A stretch of 64,000 nucleotides of DNA from VRUE01 sp963822295 (lineage in GTDB: Bacteria; Actinomycetota; Thermoleophilia; Solirubrobacterales; 70-9): NCBI GenBank assembly GCA_963822295.1, contig CAWGHD010000002.1, positions 1,240,001 to 1,304,000 of the forward strand, read 5' to 3'. This document shows positions 48,762 to 57,623 of the stretch, piece after piece. Under the pieces are notes generated by a model that made no database searches, was not told the origin of the DNA, and saw only the letters and a program-made list of their open reading frames with translations. The translations under genes were made by a program, and so were the position numbers. The stretch's first letter is position 1. The number at the start of each line of letters is the position of its first letter.

Positions 48762-50810
48762 TCACTTCCGGCCCCTGCCGGGTCGTCTTTTCGAGGCGGG
48801 CGCCTGTCGGAAGACGACCCTGAGCGACGCCGTCGCGCGCCTTCCTCCGCGCGAGGCGACGTAGGTGACATGGGCGCGGCCGGCGATGGCGCCGCGCTCG
48901 CGCAGCTCGGCGCCGTAGCGCGCGACCGGGCGCAGGGTGAGCTTCACCTCGCTGCGCGCGTCGCCCGCGGCGCGCGTCTCGTCTTTCGCCAGGGTCCGGG
49001 GCTTTCGCGGCTCGCCCGCACGCGCGCTGGCGACCGCCTTGATGCCTCCCGCCGCCGGAACCGAGACGGTGAGGACGACGACGCCGCCGGCCATCGACCT
49101 CGCCCGCGCCGCGATGTTGGGGCCGCCGCTCTCCGTTTCGATTGTCCCGGCCGGCCCTCCCGAGCCCGGGCCGTCTTCGGGCGGCCCGCCTTCGGGGTCG
49201 GGCTGCCTGGTGGCGACGAAGGCGTCGGTCCGTTGATTGGCGTCTCCGAAGTAGAGGTTCCCGGCGAATGACGTGAAGGCGACCGCGCTTCCGGCGGCGT
49301 CGATGCTGACCCCGTTCTGCACGTCGCCGTCGATGTCTCCCCCGCCGTAGGAGCCGGTCACCCTTTCGACGGTGCGGTCGGAGAGATCGACGACGTAGAG
49401 CTCGCGGGGGCCCGGAACCGCGCGCTGCTCGCCGAGGAGGGTGAGCGCGGGGAGCGTGAAGTCGGTCCGCACCGTCGCCACCGCGAGGCGCCGGCCGTCG
49501 GCGGACATCGCGATGCTGCTCAACGGCGAGCTGGTCGCGATGTCGAAGTTGGGGGGGTCTCGGGTCAGCTCGATTGTCGCGTCCTTGCGGCTGACGCCCG
49601 GCGTCATGTCGGTGATGTAGAGGTCGAGCGCGGTGCCGGTGAAGGCCAGCGGCCGCGGCCCCGACCCGGTGAGGAACGCGACCGTGTAGCCGTCACCGCT
49701 GATCGCCGGTAGCTGCGGGGCGATGCCGGAGCGGTTCGCCTCCTGGTCGGTGAGCGGGCCGAAGCAGGGCCCGGTAGACGTCTGGTCGAAGAAGCTTTCC
49801 GGCGCGGGCGGACAGCCCGGGTCGTCGGGGTCGGAGAGGCCGGTGACGCGCCGCGTCTGGGCGGTGGGCCCGTCGGCGACCCGGCGCCAGAGGTAGTAGA
49901 GGAAGCTCGGCTCCTGGCCCTCGCCGGGGAGAAATCGGGTCTGCGCGGCAGCGTTGCGGCCGGTCCATGCCACCGTCGAGCCGTCGGCGCTGATCGCGGC
50001 GTTCACCGCCCCGCCCGCCGGCTCAGCGGTCATCTCGCCGGTTCCGACGTCCCGCTCGGCGGTGGCCAGCGTGGTCGAGTCGGTCGCCCGGTCCCTGACG
50101 AAGACCTGGCCCGCGGGCACGTCGGCGAGGGCGCTCGCCGGAAGGTCGGATGACACTTCGGTGCGGAACACGACCCTGCGGCCATCGCTGCTGAGCGCCA
50201 CGCCCCTGGAGACGTCGGCCCCCGGTTCGCTGCCCGGGAAGGGAAATGCGGCGGGCCCGTAGGTTGCCGGCAGGTCGGTGCCGTCGCGGGCCGAGACCAG
50301 GTCGAAGGCGCCCGGCTCGGCCTCGGGGAGGCTCATGTCCCGCACGTAGATGTCGACGTTCTCGTTCGTGTCCGCGGGGAGCAGGGGCTCGGCCGTGGCG
50401 AAGGCGACGTGGCGCCCGTCCCCGCTGATCGAAGGGTTGGAGGCGCCGCGCCTGAGGAAGTCGTTGGTCGCTTCGTCGAAGAGATCGCCGTCCGCGACCT
50501 TCTCCAGCGCGTCGGTCTCGAGGTCGAAGCGAAAGACGCCGCCGGCCCGGTAGCGGCCGGGCGGGTCGGGATCGTCGTCGGCGAAGAAGTTGCGGGCGCG
50601 GGTCTGGATCGCGACGTAGCGCCCGTCGGCGGAGATCGCGGCGAAGACGGTGCCGTCGTCGCCCTGCTCGAGGCGCTCGTAGTCGGCGGAGACCAGGAGG
50701 GCGCCCGCCGATTCGTCGGCCACGTTGCCCCAGGCGGCGCCGGCCGCCGCGGGCAGGCAGAGCAGCGCCGCGACCGGCAGGCAGGCGGCCAGTGCGCGTC
50801 CGAGGATCAT
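48762..50810 (-). CDS. secreted WD40/TolB-like beta-propeller protein
   Basis: A 682-residue exported protein. Signal peptide ALAACLPVAALLCLPAAAGA, then PD40/TolB-like blades with repeated ISADGRYVAIQT, ISGDGRHVAFAT, LSSDGRRVVFRT, ISGDGYTVAFLT and MSADGRRLAVAT motifs. A C-terminal Gly/Pro linker leads to a beta domain and a basic tail (KRRPGRGRK). The ATG at 50810 overlaps the upstream stop by 4 bases. The family often binds ligands or partners at the surface; here the target is unknown. Confidence 0.85.
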   Translation of the reverse strand: MILGRALAACLPVAALLCLPAAAGAAWGNVADESAGALLVSADYERLEQGDDGTVFAAISADGRYVAIQTRARNFFADDDPDPPGRYRAGGVFRFDLETDALEKVADGDLFDEATNDFLRRGASNPSISGDGRHVAFATAEPLLPADTNENVDIYVRDMSLPEAEPGAFDLVSARDGTDLPATYGPAAFPFPGSEPGADVSRGVALSSDGRRVVFRTEVSSDLPASALADVPAGQVFVRDRATDSTTLATAERDVGTGEMTAEPAGGAVNAAISADGSTVAWTGRNAAAQTRFLPGEGQEPSFLYYLWRRVADGPTAQTRRVTGLSDPDDPGCPPAPESFFDQTSTGPCFGPLTDQEANRSGIAPQLPAISGDGYTVAFLTGSGPRPLAFTGTALDLYITDMTPGVSRKDATIELTRDPPNFDIATSSPLSSIAMSADGRRLAVATVRTDFTLPALTLLGEQRAVPGPRELYVVDLSDRTVERVTGSYGGGDIDGDVQNGVSIDAAGSAVAFTSFAGNLYFGDANQRTDAFVATRQPDPEGGPPEDGPGSGGPAGTIETESGGPNIAARARSMAGGVVVLTVSVPAAGGIKAVASARAGEPRKPRTLAKDETRAAGDARSEVKLTLRPVARYGAELRERGAIAGRAHVTYVASRGGRRATASLRVVFRQAPASKRRPGRGRK

Positions 50811-52810
50811 CCGATCCGCACCCTGCGATCGAAGCTGACGGCGTTGCCGGCCCTGTCCCGGGCCCTGACCCGGATCCGGTAGCGGCCGGGGCGCTCGAAG
50901 ACGTGGGACCTGCGGATCACGACCGGCTTCCCCTTCCCCTTGCCCTTGCCGCCCTTGGCCGAGATGACCCCCGGAGCGCCGTCGTCGCGCTGCCCCTTCC
51001 CCCCGCTGCCGTCGCCGAAGCCGACCGCGAGCGAGCTGGCGCGCAACCCCGCTGCGTCGCGGCCGTCGGAGACCGTGACCGTGACCCTTCTGCCGCGGCG
51101 CCTCAGCTTCACCCTGGGAGCGGTGCGATCGACCAGCAGCGGCCCCACCCGGCTGCCGGTTTCCTGCCCGCCCGGGTCGGCCGCGAAGATCTGGATCCTG
51201 TGCCGGCCGTCGCCGACGTCGTCGCGGCCGAGGAGCGCGTTCAGGGCGCGGCGACCTTCGACCACAGGCTCGTCGTCGACGCTGACCGAGTAGCGCACGG
51301 CGCCGTTGGCGTTGCGGGCGCGGTCCCAGGCGACCCGGACCCTGGCCTTGCGCTGCCAGCCTTCGGGGAGGAGGACGAGGAACGGGTCGGGAGGCGCGTC
51401 GACGACGGTCGCGACGACCTGCGAGTTGGCGCCGCTCCCCTGAATCCAGGCGACGATCGCGTCGCCCAGCCCCGAGCCGCCCATCGCCATCCGCCCCACG
51501 GCGCCCCCGCGCGGGGCGCTCAGCTCGGTCGGCTCGACGACCCCGTCGGCGCGTCGCTCGCGGACGCCGACCACGCCGGCCGCCCCGCGCAGCTCCCGCC
51601 AGGCGGCCACCGCCGCGCCGGTCTCGGCCAGATCGACCAGCGGCTCGCCGGCGACCGCGCTCGTCCCCCGGTCGAGCCTTTCGACCTCGCCGCCGGCGAC
51701 GTCGTCCCCGGAGCCGAGCAGGGTCGCGGTCTCCGAGGCAAAGCCCGAGACGTATAGGCCGCGCGGGTCGACGCCGATGCTCGGCGCGCCGAGGCCGGCG
51801 AGGGTGCCGCCGTCGGCGAGGTGCGCCGTGCCGAAGCTCCCCGATTTCTCGGAGAAGACGTCGGGCGCCTGATTGACGAGGACCCGCGGGGCGTCGAGCC
51901 CGCTCGCCTGGCCGGGCAGCTGGCGGAAGGCGACCGCGGCCTGGCCGAAGCCGGAGACGTCGAGCGCGAACGAGTCGGCGGCGCCTCGCAGCGGCGCGCC
52001 TTCCCAGCTCGAGGGGCTTACCTGCAGCGGAATGCCGAAACTCGACCCGAACAGGCGCCGCGCCCAGATCCGATCGACGAACTCGTCGTCGGGCTCCTGC
52101 CAGGCGACCATGCCGCCGCCCTGGACGTCGATGCCCACCCGCGGCGAGCTGGACTCGGTCGCCTGGCGGACCGGCGTACCGATGCTGCGGTCGACGGGGG
52201 TGCCGAGCACCGACCAGAGCCGGCCGCTGTAGCGAGCGACTCTGACATCGGCGCCGACGAACCCCGGCGGGTTGGCGTTGCTGACGTCGGTGAGCACCCG
52301 GTAGGCGAGGTAGGCCTGGCCGCCACGGTTCATCGCCAGGTCGGGAAAGGTGGCGGTCGCTTCGCCGACGTTGAAGTCGATCGGCACCGGCGCCTGGAAA
52401 CCGTTCGCGCCCGGATCGAGGCTGGCGGAGAACATCCGGTCGCTTTCGACTCCAAACTCCTGCACCCAGGTGACGACGAGGCGGCCGCCGTCGCCGGCGC
52501 CTATCCGCGGCCAGGTCGAGTCGAACTCCTGGCCGACGTCGACGCGCCGGGCCGGGCCCCAGGTGCCTGCCCGGAACTGGGCGGCGAAGACGTGCGAGCG
52601 ACCGGCGACCTCTCTCAGGTAGACGACCCCGCCCGTGCCGTCCTCCGACATCGCCGCGTCGCCGAGGTCGAGGACCTCGGCGCCGGGGCCGTCGATCGGC
52701 TGCACGTCGAAGACGATCGCCGGCGCCCTCGCAGGCGCAAGCAGCGCGATCGAGCATGCGGCGGCGGCCGCTACCGGTCGCAGATTCGGGCGTCGGGATG
52801 GTTGCCGCAT
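50807..52810 (-). CDS. secreted beta-propeller protein with C-terminal Ig/PKD-like modules
   Basis: A 667-residue exported protein. Signal peptide (VAAAAACSIALLAPARAPA), then propeller-like repeats such as GGVVYLREVAGRSHVFAAQF, RLVVTWVQEFG and GQAAVAFRQLPG. The C-terminus has beta modules with DGRHRIQIFAADPGG and HVFERPGRYRIRVRARDRAG, the latter PKD-like. A Gly/Lys stretch GGKGKGKGKPVV interrupts it. First gene of a two-gene operon with the TolB-like protein; a five-unit phased array lies 26 bases upstream. Confidence 0.82.
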   Translation of the reverse strand: MRQPSRRPNLRPVAAAAACSIALLAPARAPAIVFDVQPIDGPGAEVLDLGDAAMSEDGTGGVVYLREVAGRSHVFAAQFRAGTWGPARRVDVGQEFDSTWPRIGAGDGGRLVVTWVQEFGVESDRMFSASLDPGANGFQAPVPIDFNVGEATATFPDLAMNRGGQAYLAYRVLTDVSNANPPGFVGADVRVARYSGRLWSVLGTPVDRSIGTPVRQATESSSPRVGIDVQGGGMVAWQEPDDEFVDRIWARRLFGSSFGIPLQVSPSSWEGAPLRGAADSFALDVSGFGQAAVAFRQLPGQASGLDAPRVLVNQAPDVFSEKSGSFGTAHLADGGTLAGLGAPSIGVDPRGLYVSGFASETATLLGSGDDVAGGEVERLDRGTSAVAGEPLVDLAETGAAVAAWRELRGAAGVVGVRERRADGVVEPTELSAPRGGAVGRMAMGGSGLGDAIVAWIQGSGANSQVVATVVDAPPDPFLVLLPEGWQRKARVRVAWDRARNANGAVRYSVSVDDEPVVEGRRALNALLGRDDVGDGRHRIQIFAADPGGQETGSRVGPLLVDRTAPRVKLRRRGRRVTVTVSDGRDAAGLRASSLAVGFGDGSGGKGQRDDGAPGVISAKGGKGKGKGKPVVIRRSHVFERPGRYRIRVRARDRAGNAVSFDRRVRIG

Positions 52811-52835
52811 GCGCCCTGGACGTTCCCGCGCGCCG

Positions 52836-52890
52836 GTGTCAGAGATGTAACTAGGGTGCTACCAAGTGGTGAAAGCCGGGTAACGCGATC
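52836..52890 (-). promoter_or_regulatory. PHO-box-like array before the secreted propeller operon
   Basis: Five units in strict 11-base phase: GTGTCAGAGAT, GTAACTAGGGT, GCTACCAAGTG, GTGAAAGCCGG, GTAACGCGATC. Orientation is that of the other minus-strand targets. It also lies in front of the divergent MFS gene at 52914, so that gene could be affected as well. Confidence 0.62.
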
Positions 52891-52913
52891 GATTTGATGA
52901 GAGCCTGTCCGCC

Positions 52914-54299
52914 TTGACCCGCTCGCGCTGGCTCACACTCGCCGTCGTCTCGGCCGCGACGGCGATGCTGCTCCTCGACGTCACCGTCGTCAACGTCGCC
53001 CTGCCCGCGATCCGGGCGGATCTCGACGCCAGCTTCGCCGAGCTGCAGTGGGTGATCGACGCGTACGCGCTGACCCTGGCCGCAACGCTGCTCGGCGCCG
53101 GGGTGGTCGCCGACCGCAGCGGGCGGCGGCGGGTGTTCGCCGGCGGCCTGGCCGTTTTCACGGTCTGCTCGGCCCTCTGCGGCGCGGCCCCCTCCGCCGT
53201 CGTCCTCGACCTCGCCCGCGCCGCCCAGGGGGTGGGCGCCGCGGCGATGTTCGCCGCCTCGCTGGCGCTGCTCGCCGAGGAGTTCCAGGGACGCGAGCGC
53301 GGCTTCGCGCTCGGCGTCTGGGGCGCGATCACCGGCGGCGCGCTGGCGATCGGCCCGCTGGTCGGCGGGCTGCTCGTCGACGGGCTCTCGTGGCGCTGGA
53401 TCTTCCTCGTCAACCTGCCGATCGGCCTGCTCCTGATCTGGCTGACGCCGCGCTTCCTCTCCGAGTCGCGCGACCCCACCCCGCGGCGGCTCGACCTGGC
53501 CGGGATGGTCAGCTTCGGCGGGGCCTGCTTCCTCGCCACCTACGCGCTGATCCGCGGCAACGCCGAGGGCTGGGGCAGCCCCCTGATCGTCGGCTCCTTC
53601 GCGGCCGCCGCGCTCCTGGCAATCGCCTTCCTCGCGATCGAGCGCCGCGCCGAGGCGCCGATGCTGCCCCTCGGTCTGTTCCGCATCCCCGCCTTCACCG
53701 GCACCGCGCTGGTCGCCTTCGCGCAGTCGGTCGCGCTCTACCCCCTGCTGCTCTTCCTGGCGATCTACTTCCAGGAGGCGCTCCGGCTCTCGGCGACGGA
53801 GACCGGGCTGCGGGTGCTGCCGCTGACGCTCGTCCTCTTCGCCATCGCGCCGATCTCCGGCAAGCTCACCTCGCGCTGGCCGCTGCGCATCCCGCTGGTC
53901 ACCGGGCTGGTGCTGATCGGCTGCTCGCTGCTGCTCTTCATGAGCGGGCTGACGCCGACCAGCGAGTGGACCGCGCTGATCCCCGGGCTGCTCGTCGGCG
54001 GGCTCGCGGTCGGCATCATCAGCCCGGCGCTGGCGGCCGCGATGGTCAGCGTCCTGCCGGTCGAGCGCGGCGGCCTCGCCTCGGGCATCAACAACACCTT
54101 CCGCCAGCTCGGGATCGCGGTCGGGATCGCCGGCCTCGGGGCGATCTTCAGCCACCGGGCCGTCGGCGCGCTCGATCCGCGGACGGGCATAGTCGAGGGC
54201 CTCGACGCCGTGCTCGCCGTCAGCGCAGCGGTCGCCTTCGGGGCCGCGGCGCTCGCCTGGCCGCTGCTCGGCCGCCAGCGCTCGACTCCGGACGCCTAG
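52914..54299 (+). CDS. MFS drug exporter, DHA2 (14-helix) type
   Basis: A 461-residue proton-coupled exporter. The first helix LLLDVTVVNVALPAIRADL is the DHA2 motif D1; the loop motif GVVADRSGRRRVF is motif A; LAIGPLVGGLLVDGLSWRWIFLVNLPIG is described here only by its start LAIGPLVGGLLVDG (motif C). About 14 helices fit. TTG at 52914 is the only plausible start, with the upstream region filled by the repeat array. Substrate unknown. It ends next to arsC on the other strand. Confidence 0.93.
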   Translation: MTRSRWLTLAVVSAATAMLLLDVTVVNVALPAIRADLDASFAELQWVIDAYALTLAATLLGAGVVADRSGRRRVFAGGLAVFTVCSALCGAAPSAVVLDLARAAQGVGAAAMFAASLALLAEEFQGRERGFALGVWGAITGGALAIGPLVGGLLVDGLSWRWIFLVNLPIGLLLIWLTPRFLSESRDPTPRRLDLAGMVSFGGACFLATYALIRGNAEGWGSPLIVGSFAAAALLAIAFLAIERRAEAPMLPLGLFRIPAFTGTALVAFAQSVALYPLLLFLAIYFQEALRLSATETGLRVLPLTLVLFAIAPISGKLTSRWPLRIPLVTGLVLIGCSLLLFMSGLTPTSEWTALIPGLLVGGLAVGIISPALAAAMVSVLPVERGGLASGINNTFRQLGIAVGIAGLGAIFSHRAVGALDPRTGIVEGLDAVLAVSAAVAFGAAALAWPLLGRQRSTPDA

Positions 54300-54695
54300 T
54301 CAGGCGCGGTCGAGCTCGGCGACGAGCGCCTCGACTCGGTCGGCGATCTCATCCCGGGTCGCGCGGACCGCCTCCACCGCCTGGTCCTTGGGGTCAGGCA
54401 GGTCCCAGTCGACGTAGCGCTTGCCGGGTATGAAGGGGCACTCGTCGCCGCAGCCCATCGTCACCACCACGTCCGCCCATTCGGCGTCCTCGGTCTCGAG
54501 CAGCCGCGGGCGGCGTTCGCGGAGGTCGATCCCGAGCTCGTCCAATACCTCGATGACCTCGGGGTGAACGCGCTGGCCGGGAGTCGTGCCGGCCGAGCGC
54601 GCGTCGTGACGTCCCTCCGCCGCGCGCTCGAACAGCGCCTGGCTCATCTGCGAGCGGCCCGCGTTGTGGAGGCAGACGAAGAGCGCGTTCGCCAT
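54300..54695 (-). CDS. arsC: arsenate reductase, low-molecular-weight phosphatase type
   Basis: A 131-residue enzyme reducing arsenate to arsenite. The P-loop VCLHNAGRSQMS is the CX5R signature; the redox Cys residues appear in VTMGCGDECPFIPGKRYVDW, the pattern of thioredoxin-coupled ArsC. DLPDP near the C-terminus supplies the Asp acid. It immediately follows arsM. It is convergent with the MFS gene; the two stops are adjacent. Confidence 0.95.
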   Translation of the reverse strand: MANALFVCLHNAGRSQMSQALFERAAEGRHDARSAGTTPGQRVHPEVIEVLDELGIDLRERRPRLLETEDAEWADVVVTMGCGDECPFIPGKRYVDWDLPDPKDQAVEAVRATRDEIADRVEALVAELDRA

Positions 54696-54701
54696 CGCCG
54701 C

Positions 54702-55610
54702 CTATCCCGGTTTGCGGGCGCGGACGATCGCCGAGCCGGCGCTGTCGTGGACCCGGTGGGTCTCGGTGATCGTCACGTCCTCGAGGCCCGCGGCGAGCAG
54801 GGCCCGCTCGAACTCGCGACGGGTCAGTGCCCCGGCGATGCAGCCGGTCCACTCGGCCATGTCTGCGCGGGTCGCCGCGCTCATGTCCTCGTCGGCGATC
54901 ACGTCGGAGACGGCGAAGCGGCCGCCGGGGCGCAGGATCCGCGCCGCCTCGGCCAGGACCCGCGGCTTGTCGCCCGAGAGGTTGATGACGCAGTTGGAGA
55001 TCACGACATCGACCGATTCGGCGGGCAGCGGGATCTCCTCGATCTCTCCGCGCAGCCACTCGACGTTGTCGATGCCTGCCTTGCGCTGATTCTCGCGGGC
55101 GAGGGCGAGCATCTCGTCCGTCATGTCGAGCCCGTAGGCCTTCCCGGTCGGGCCGACCCGCCGGGCCGAGAGCAGGACGTCGATTCCGCCCCCCGAGCCG
55201 AGGTCGAGCACGGTCTCCCCCGGGTTGAGCTCGGCCACCGCGGTGGGGTTGCCGCAGCCGAGCGAGGCCATCGTCGCCGTGTCCGGCAGCTCGCCGCGCT
55301 CGCTCTCGTCGTAGAGGCCGGCGCCGAAGACCCGCGCCTCGTCGTCGCTGAGGGCTGCACTCGGTGCGCAGCATGCGCCGCCCTCCGCACTCGTGGCACC
55401 GGCGACGCTCTCGGCGGCGGCGGCGTAGCGCGCGCGAACGGCCTCCCGAATCTCCTCGCCATCGACCTGGCCCGCCGAGCAGCCACAGCTGGAGGACTCC
55501 GACGAGCAGCACTCGTCCTTCTCGGACGGCTCGCAGCAATCGGCCTGTTGCTCGGGCGCGCAGCAGGTCGAGGTCGGGGCGTCGGCGGTGGTGTCTGTCA
55601 GCTCAGCCAT
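54702..55610 (-). CDS. arsM: arsenite S-adenosylmethionine methyltransferase with Cys-rich N-terminus
   Basis: A 302-residue SAM-dependent methyltransferase making methylated arsenicals. VLDLGSGGGIDVLLSARRVG binds SAM. Arsenite-binding Cys residues are in GACCAP, ASLGCGNP, ISNCVINL and WTGCIAG, the ArsM pattern. The first 45 residues are unusually Cys-rich (CC pairs in STCCAPEQQADCCEPSEKDE and following), perhaps a metalloid-trapping tail. Overlaps arsR by 13 bases at the start. Confidence 0.95.
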   Translation of the reverse strand: MAELTDTTADAPTSTCCAPEQQADCCEPSEKDECCSSESSSCGCSAGQVDGEEIREAVRARYAAAAESVAGATSAEGGACCAPSAALSDDEARVFGAGLYDESERGELPDTATMASLGCGNPTAVAELNPGETVLDLGSGGGIDVLLSARRVGPTGKAYGLDMTDEMLALARENQRKAGIDNVEWLRGEIEEIPLPAESVDVVISNCVINLSGDKPRVLAEAARILRPGGRFAVSDVIADEDMSAATRADMAEWTGCIAGALTRREFERALLAAGLEDVTITETHRVHDSAGSAIVRARKPG

Positions 55611-55951
55611 GCGGAGAACTCCTTCAGGGAATCGGGGATCACGTAGTAGTAGGCCCAGAGGCCCTGGCGCTCGGAGGCGACGATGCCTGCGTCGCGCAGG
55701 ACCTTGAGGTGGTGGGAGACGGTCGGCTGGGAGAGGTCGAACAGCGGCACCAGCTCGCAGACGCAGACCCTGCCCGCGTGCTGCCGCAGGACGTCCACCA
55801 GCTGCAGGCGGATCGGGTCCCCCAACGCCTTGGCGACCGCCGCGATGCGCTGGGCCTGCTCGCGCTTGACGTCGGGGTAGGCGACCGGCTCGCAGCAGGG
55901 CTCGCCGGCGGGGCGCTTGGTCTTCGGAGCCAACTCCAGATCGACGATCAT
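55598..55951 (-). CDS. arsR: ArsR/SmtB-family arsenic-responsive repressor
   Basis: A 117-residue winged-helix repressor. LGDPIRLQLVDVLRQHAG and QPTVSHHLKVLRDAGIVAS form the DNA-binding part. A metalloid site is likely in VCVCELVPLF; an extra Cys pair lies in the N-terminal EPCCEP. ATG at 55951 stands beside an AT-rich dyad. It should repress arsR-arsM-arsC and the divergent channel until arsenite binds. Confidence 0.94.
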   Translation of the reverse strand: MIVDLELAPKTKRPAGEPCCEPVAYPDVKREQAQRIAAVAKALGDPIRLQLVDVLRQHAGRVCVCELVPLFDLSQPTVSHHLKVLRDAGIVASERQGLWAYYYVIPDSLKEFSAWLS

Positions 55952-55967
55952 CTATTTATATATATCT

Positions 55968-55988
55968 ATTGAAATCAAGTTTGTCAAT
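55968..55988. promoter_or_regulatory. AT-rich ArsR operator candidate
   Basis: ATTGA at 55968-55972 and TCAAT at 55984-55988 form a dyad around AATCAAGTTTG; the stretch 55950-55990 is nearly the only AT-rich DNA here. It sits between arsR and the aquaporin gene, so one repressor could control both. Confidence 0.6.
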
Positions 55989-56004
55989 GCATAGCATCGC
56001 CCGC

Positions 56005-56733
56005 ATGGACCCCGCCCCGCTCCCTCGGCGCCTCTTCGCAGAGTTCCTGGGCTCGGCCTTCCTCGCCGCGACCGTGGTCGGCTCGGGAGTCGCGGCGGCC
56101 CAGCTCAGCCCCGACGACGTCGGCCTCCAGCTGCTCGAGAACGCCGCGGCGACGGCCGCCGGCCTGTTCACCTTCATCCTCATGTTCGGGCCGGTTTCGG
56201 GCGCCCACTTCAACCCGGTCGTGTCCCTGGTCGACGCGAGCTTCGGCGGCCTGCGCTGGCGACACGCGCTCGCCTACATCCCGGCTCAGGTCGGAGGCTG
56301 CATCGCCGGCGCGGTGACCGCGAACGTCATGTTCGGCCTGACCGCGATCAGCATCTCGACCACCCACCGCGCCTCCACGTCCCACCTCTTCGCGGAGGTG
56401 ATCGCGACCCTCGGCCTGCTCCTGGTCATCTTCTCCCTGGCCCGGACCCGCCGCGGCAGCCTCGCCCCGGCCGCTGTCGGCGCCTACATCGGCGCCGCCT
56501 ACTTCTTCACCAGCTCGACCAGCTTCGCCAACCCGGCGATCAGCATCGGGCGGATCTTCTCCGACACCTTCGCCGGCATCGCCCCCGCGTCGGTCCCGGC
56601 CTTCGTCCTCGTGCAGCTGCTCGGCGGGGTGGTGGCGATCGGCGTCATCCGGGCCCTCTACCCCGACATCGGCCCGGAGGACGCCGCCGAGATCATGCTT
56701 CCCCAGGATGCCGGTGCCAGCGCGCGTGCATGA
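56005..56733 (+). CDS. MIP-family aquaglyceroporin (likely arsenite channel)
   Basis: About 242 residues with six helices. The two pore loops show HFNPVV and FANPAI, one with the full NPA-type sequence altered (NPV), as in arsenic-linked AqpS channels. Start could be ATG 56005 (before LPRRLFAEFLGSAFLA) or ATG 55987, which would lie at the operator. It probably lets arsenite leave the cell down its gradient after ArsC reduction. Stop overlaps the purU ATG by 4 bases. Confidence 0.9.
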   Translation: MDPAPLPRRLFAEFLGSAFLAATVVGSGVAAAQLSPDDVGLQLLENAAATAAGLFTFILMFGPVSGAHFNPVVSLVDASFGGLRWRHALAYIPAQVGGCIAGAVTANVMFGLTAISISTTHRASTSHLFAEVIATLGLLLVIFSLARTRRGSLAPAAVGAYIGAAYFFTSSTSFANPAISIGRIFSDTFAGIAPASVPAFVLVQLLGGVVAIGVIRALYPDIGPEDAAEIMLPQDAGASARA

Positions 56734-57612
56734 GAAGGGCCCCGCACCCGCCATCATTCGCGGATCGCCGACCAACCGACATCGCGCCTGCTGCTCGCCT
56801 GCCCTGACCGGCCCGGTCTGATCGCCGCCGTCAGCGGCTTCCTCGCCGACGCCGGGCTCAACATCGTCGACGCCGACCAGCACTCCAGCGACGAGGGCCG
56901 TTTCTTTATGCGGATGGCGTTCGACTCGGTGCCCGAGGCCGACCGCGAGGCGATCTACCGGCGCTTCGAGGAGGAAATCGGGACACCGAACGAGATGGAC
57001 CACCGATTTGAGGAGTCGAGCCAGCGCAAGCGGGTCGCGATCATGGTCTCGCGCGAGGACCACTGCCTCTCGGACCTGCTCTGGCGCTGGCGCAGCGGCG
57101 AGCTCGGCGCCGACGTCACCGCCGTCGTCTCCAACCACCCGGACCATGGCGACCAGGTCACCTCGCTCGGCCTCCCCTTCCACCACGTGCCGGTCGAGGA
57201 CGGGAAGCGGGAGGAGGCGGAGAGCCGGGTCCTCGAGCTGCTCGGCGAGGTCGACCTGCTCGTCCTCGCCCGCTACATGCAGATCCTCAGCGCGAGCTTC
57301 CTGCGCCGGCTCGACGCCCCGGCGATCAACATCCACCACAGCTTCCTGCCCGCCTTCGTCGGCGCCGACCCCTACCTCCGCGCCCACGAGCGCGGCGTCA
57401 AGCTGATCGGCGCCACCGCCCACTACGTCACCGAGGACCTCGACGCCGGGCCGATCATCGACCAGGACGTAACCCGGGTCAGCCATCGCGACGAGGTCGG
57501 CGACCTGAAGCGGATCGGCCGCGACATCGAGCGGCTCGTCCTCGCCCGCGCCGTCACCGCCCACCTCGACGACCGCGTCCTCCTCGACGGCGACCGCACG
57601 ATCGTCTTCTAG
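56730..57612 (+). CDS. purU: formyltetrahydrofolate deformylase (apparent frameshift near the start)
   Basis: Hydrolyses 10-formyl-THF to formate and THF. N-terminal ACT domain RLLLACPDRPGLIAAVSGF and GLNIVDADQHSSDEGRFF; the hydrolase part has VAIMVSREDHCLSDLLW, LLVLARYMQILS, INIHHSFLPAFVGA and GATAHYVTEDLDAGPII with the catalytic His and Asp. The ACT frame has no ATG, GTG or TTG upstream of RLLLACP. ATG 56730 overlaps the aquaporin stop (ATGA) but is one frame off; skipping one base near 56781 joins the two. About 293 residues then, normal for PurU. Confidence 0.9.
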
Positions 57613-57623
57613 CCGCCGACTGG

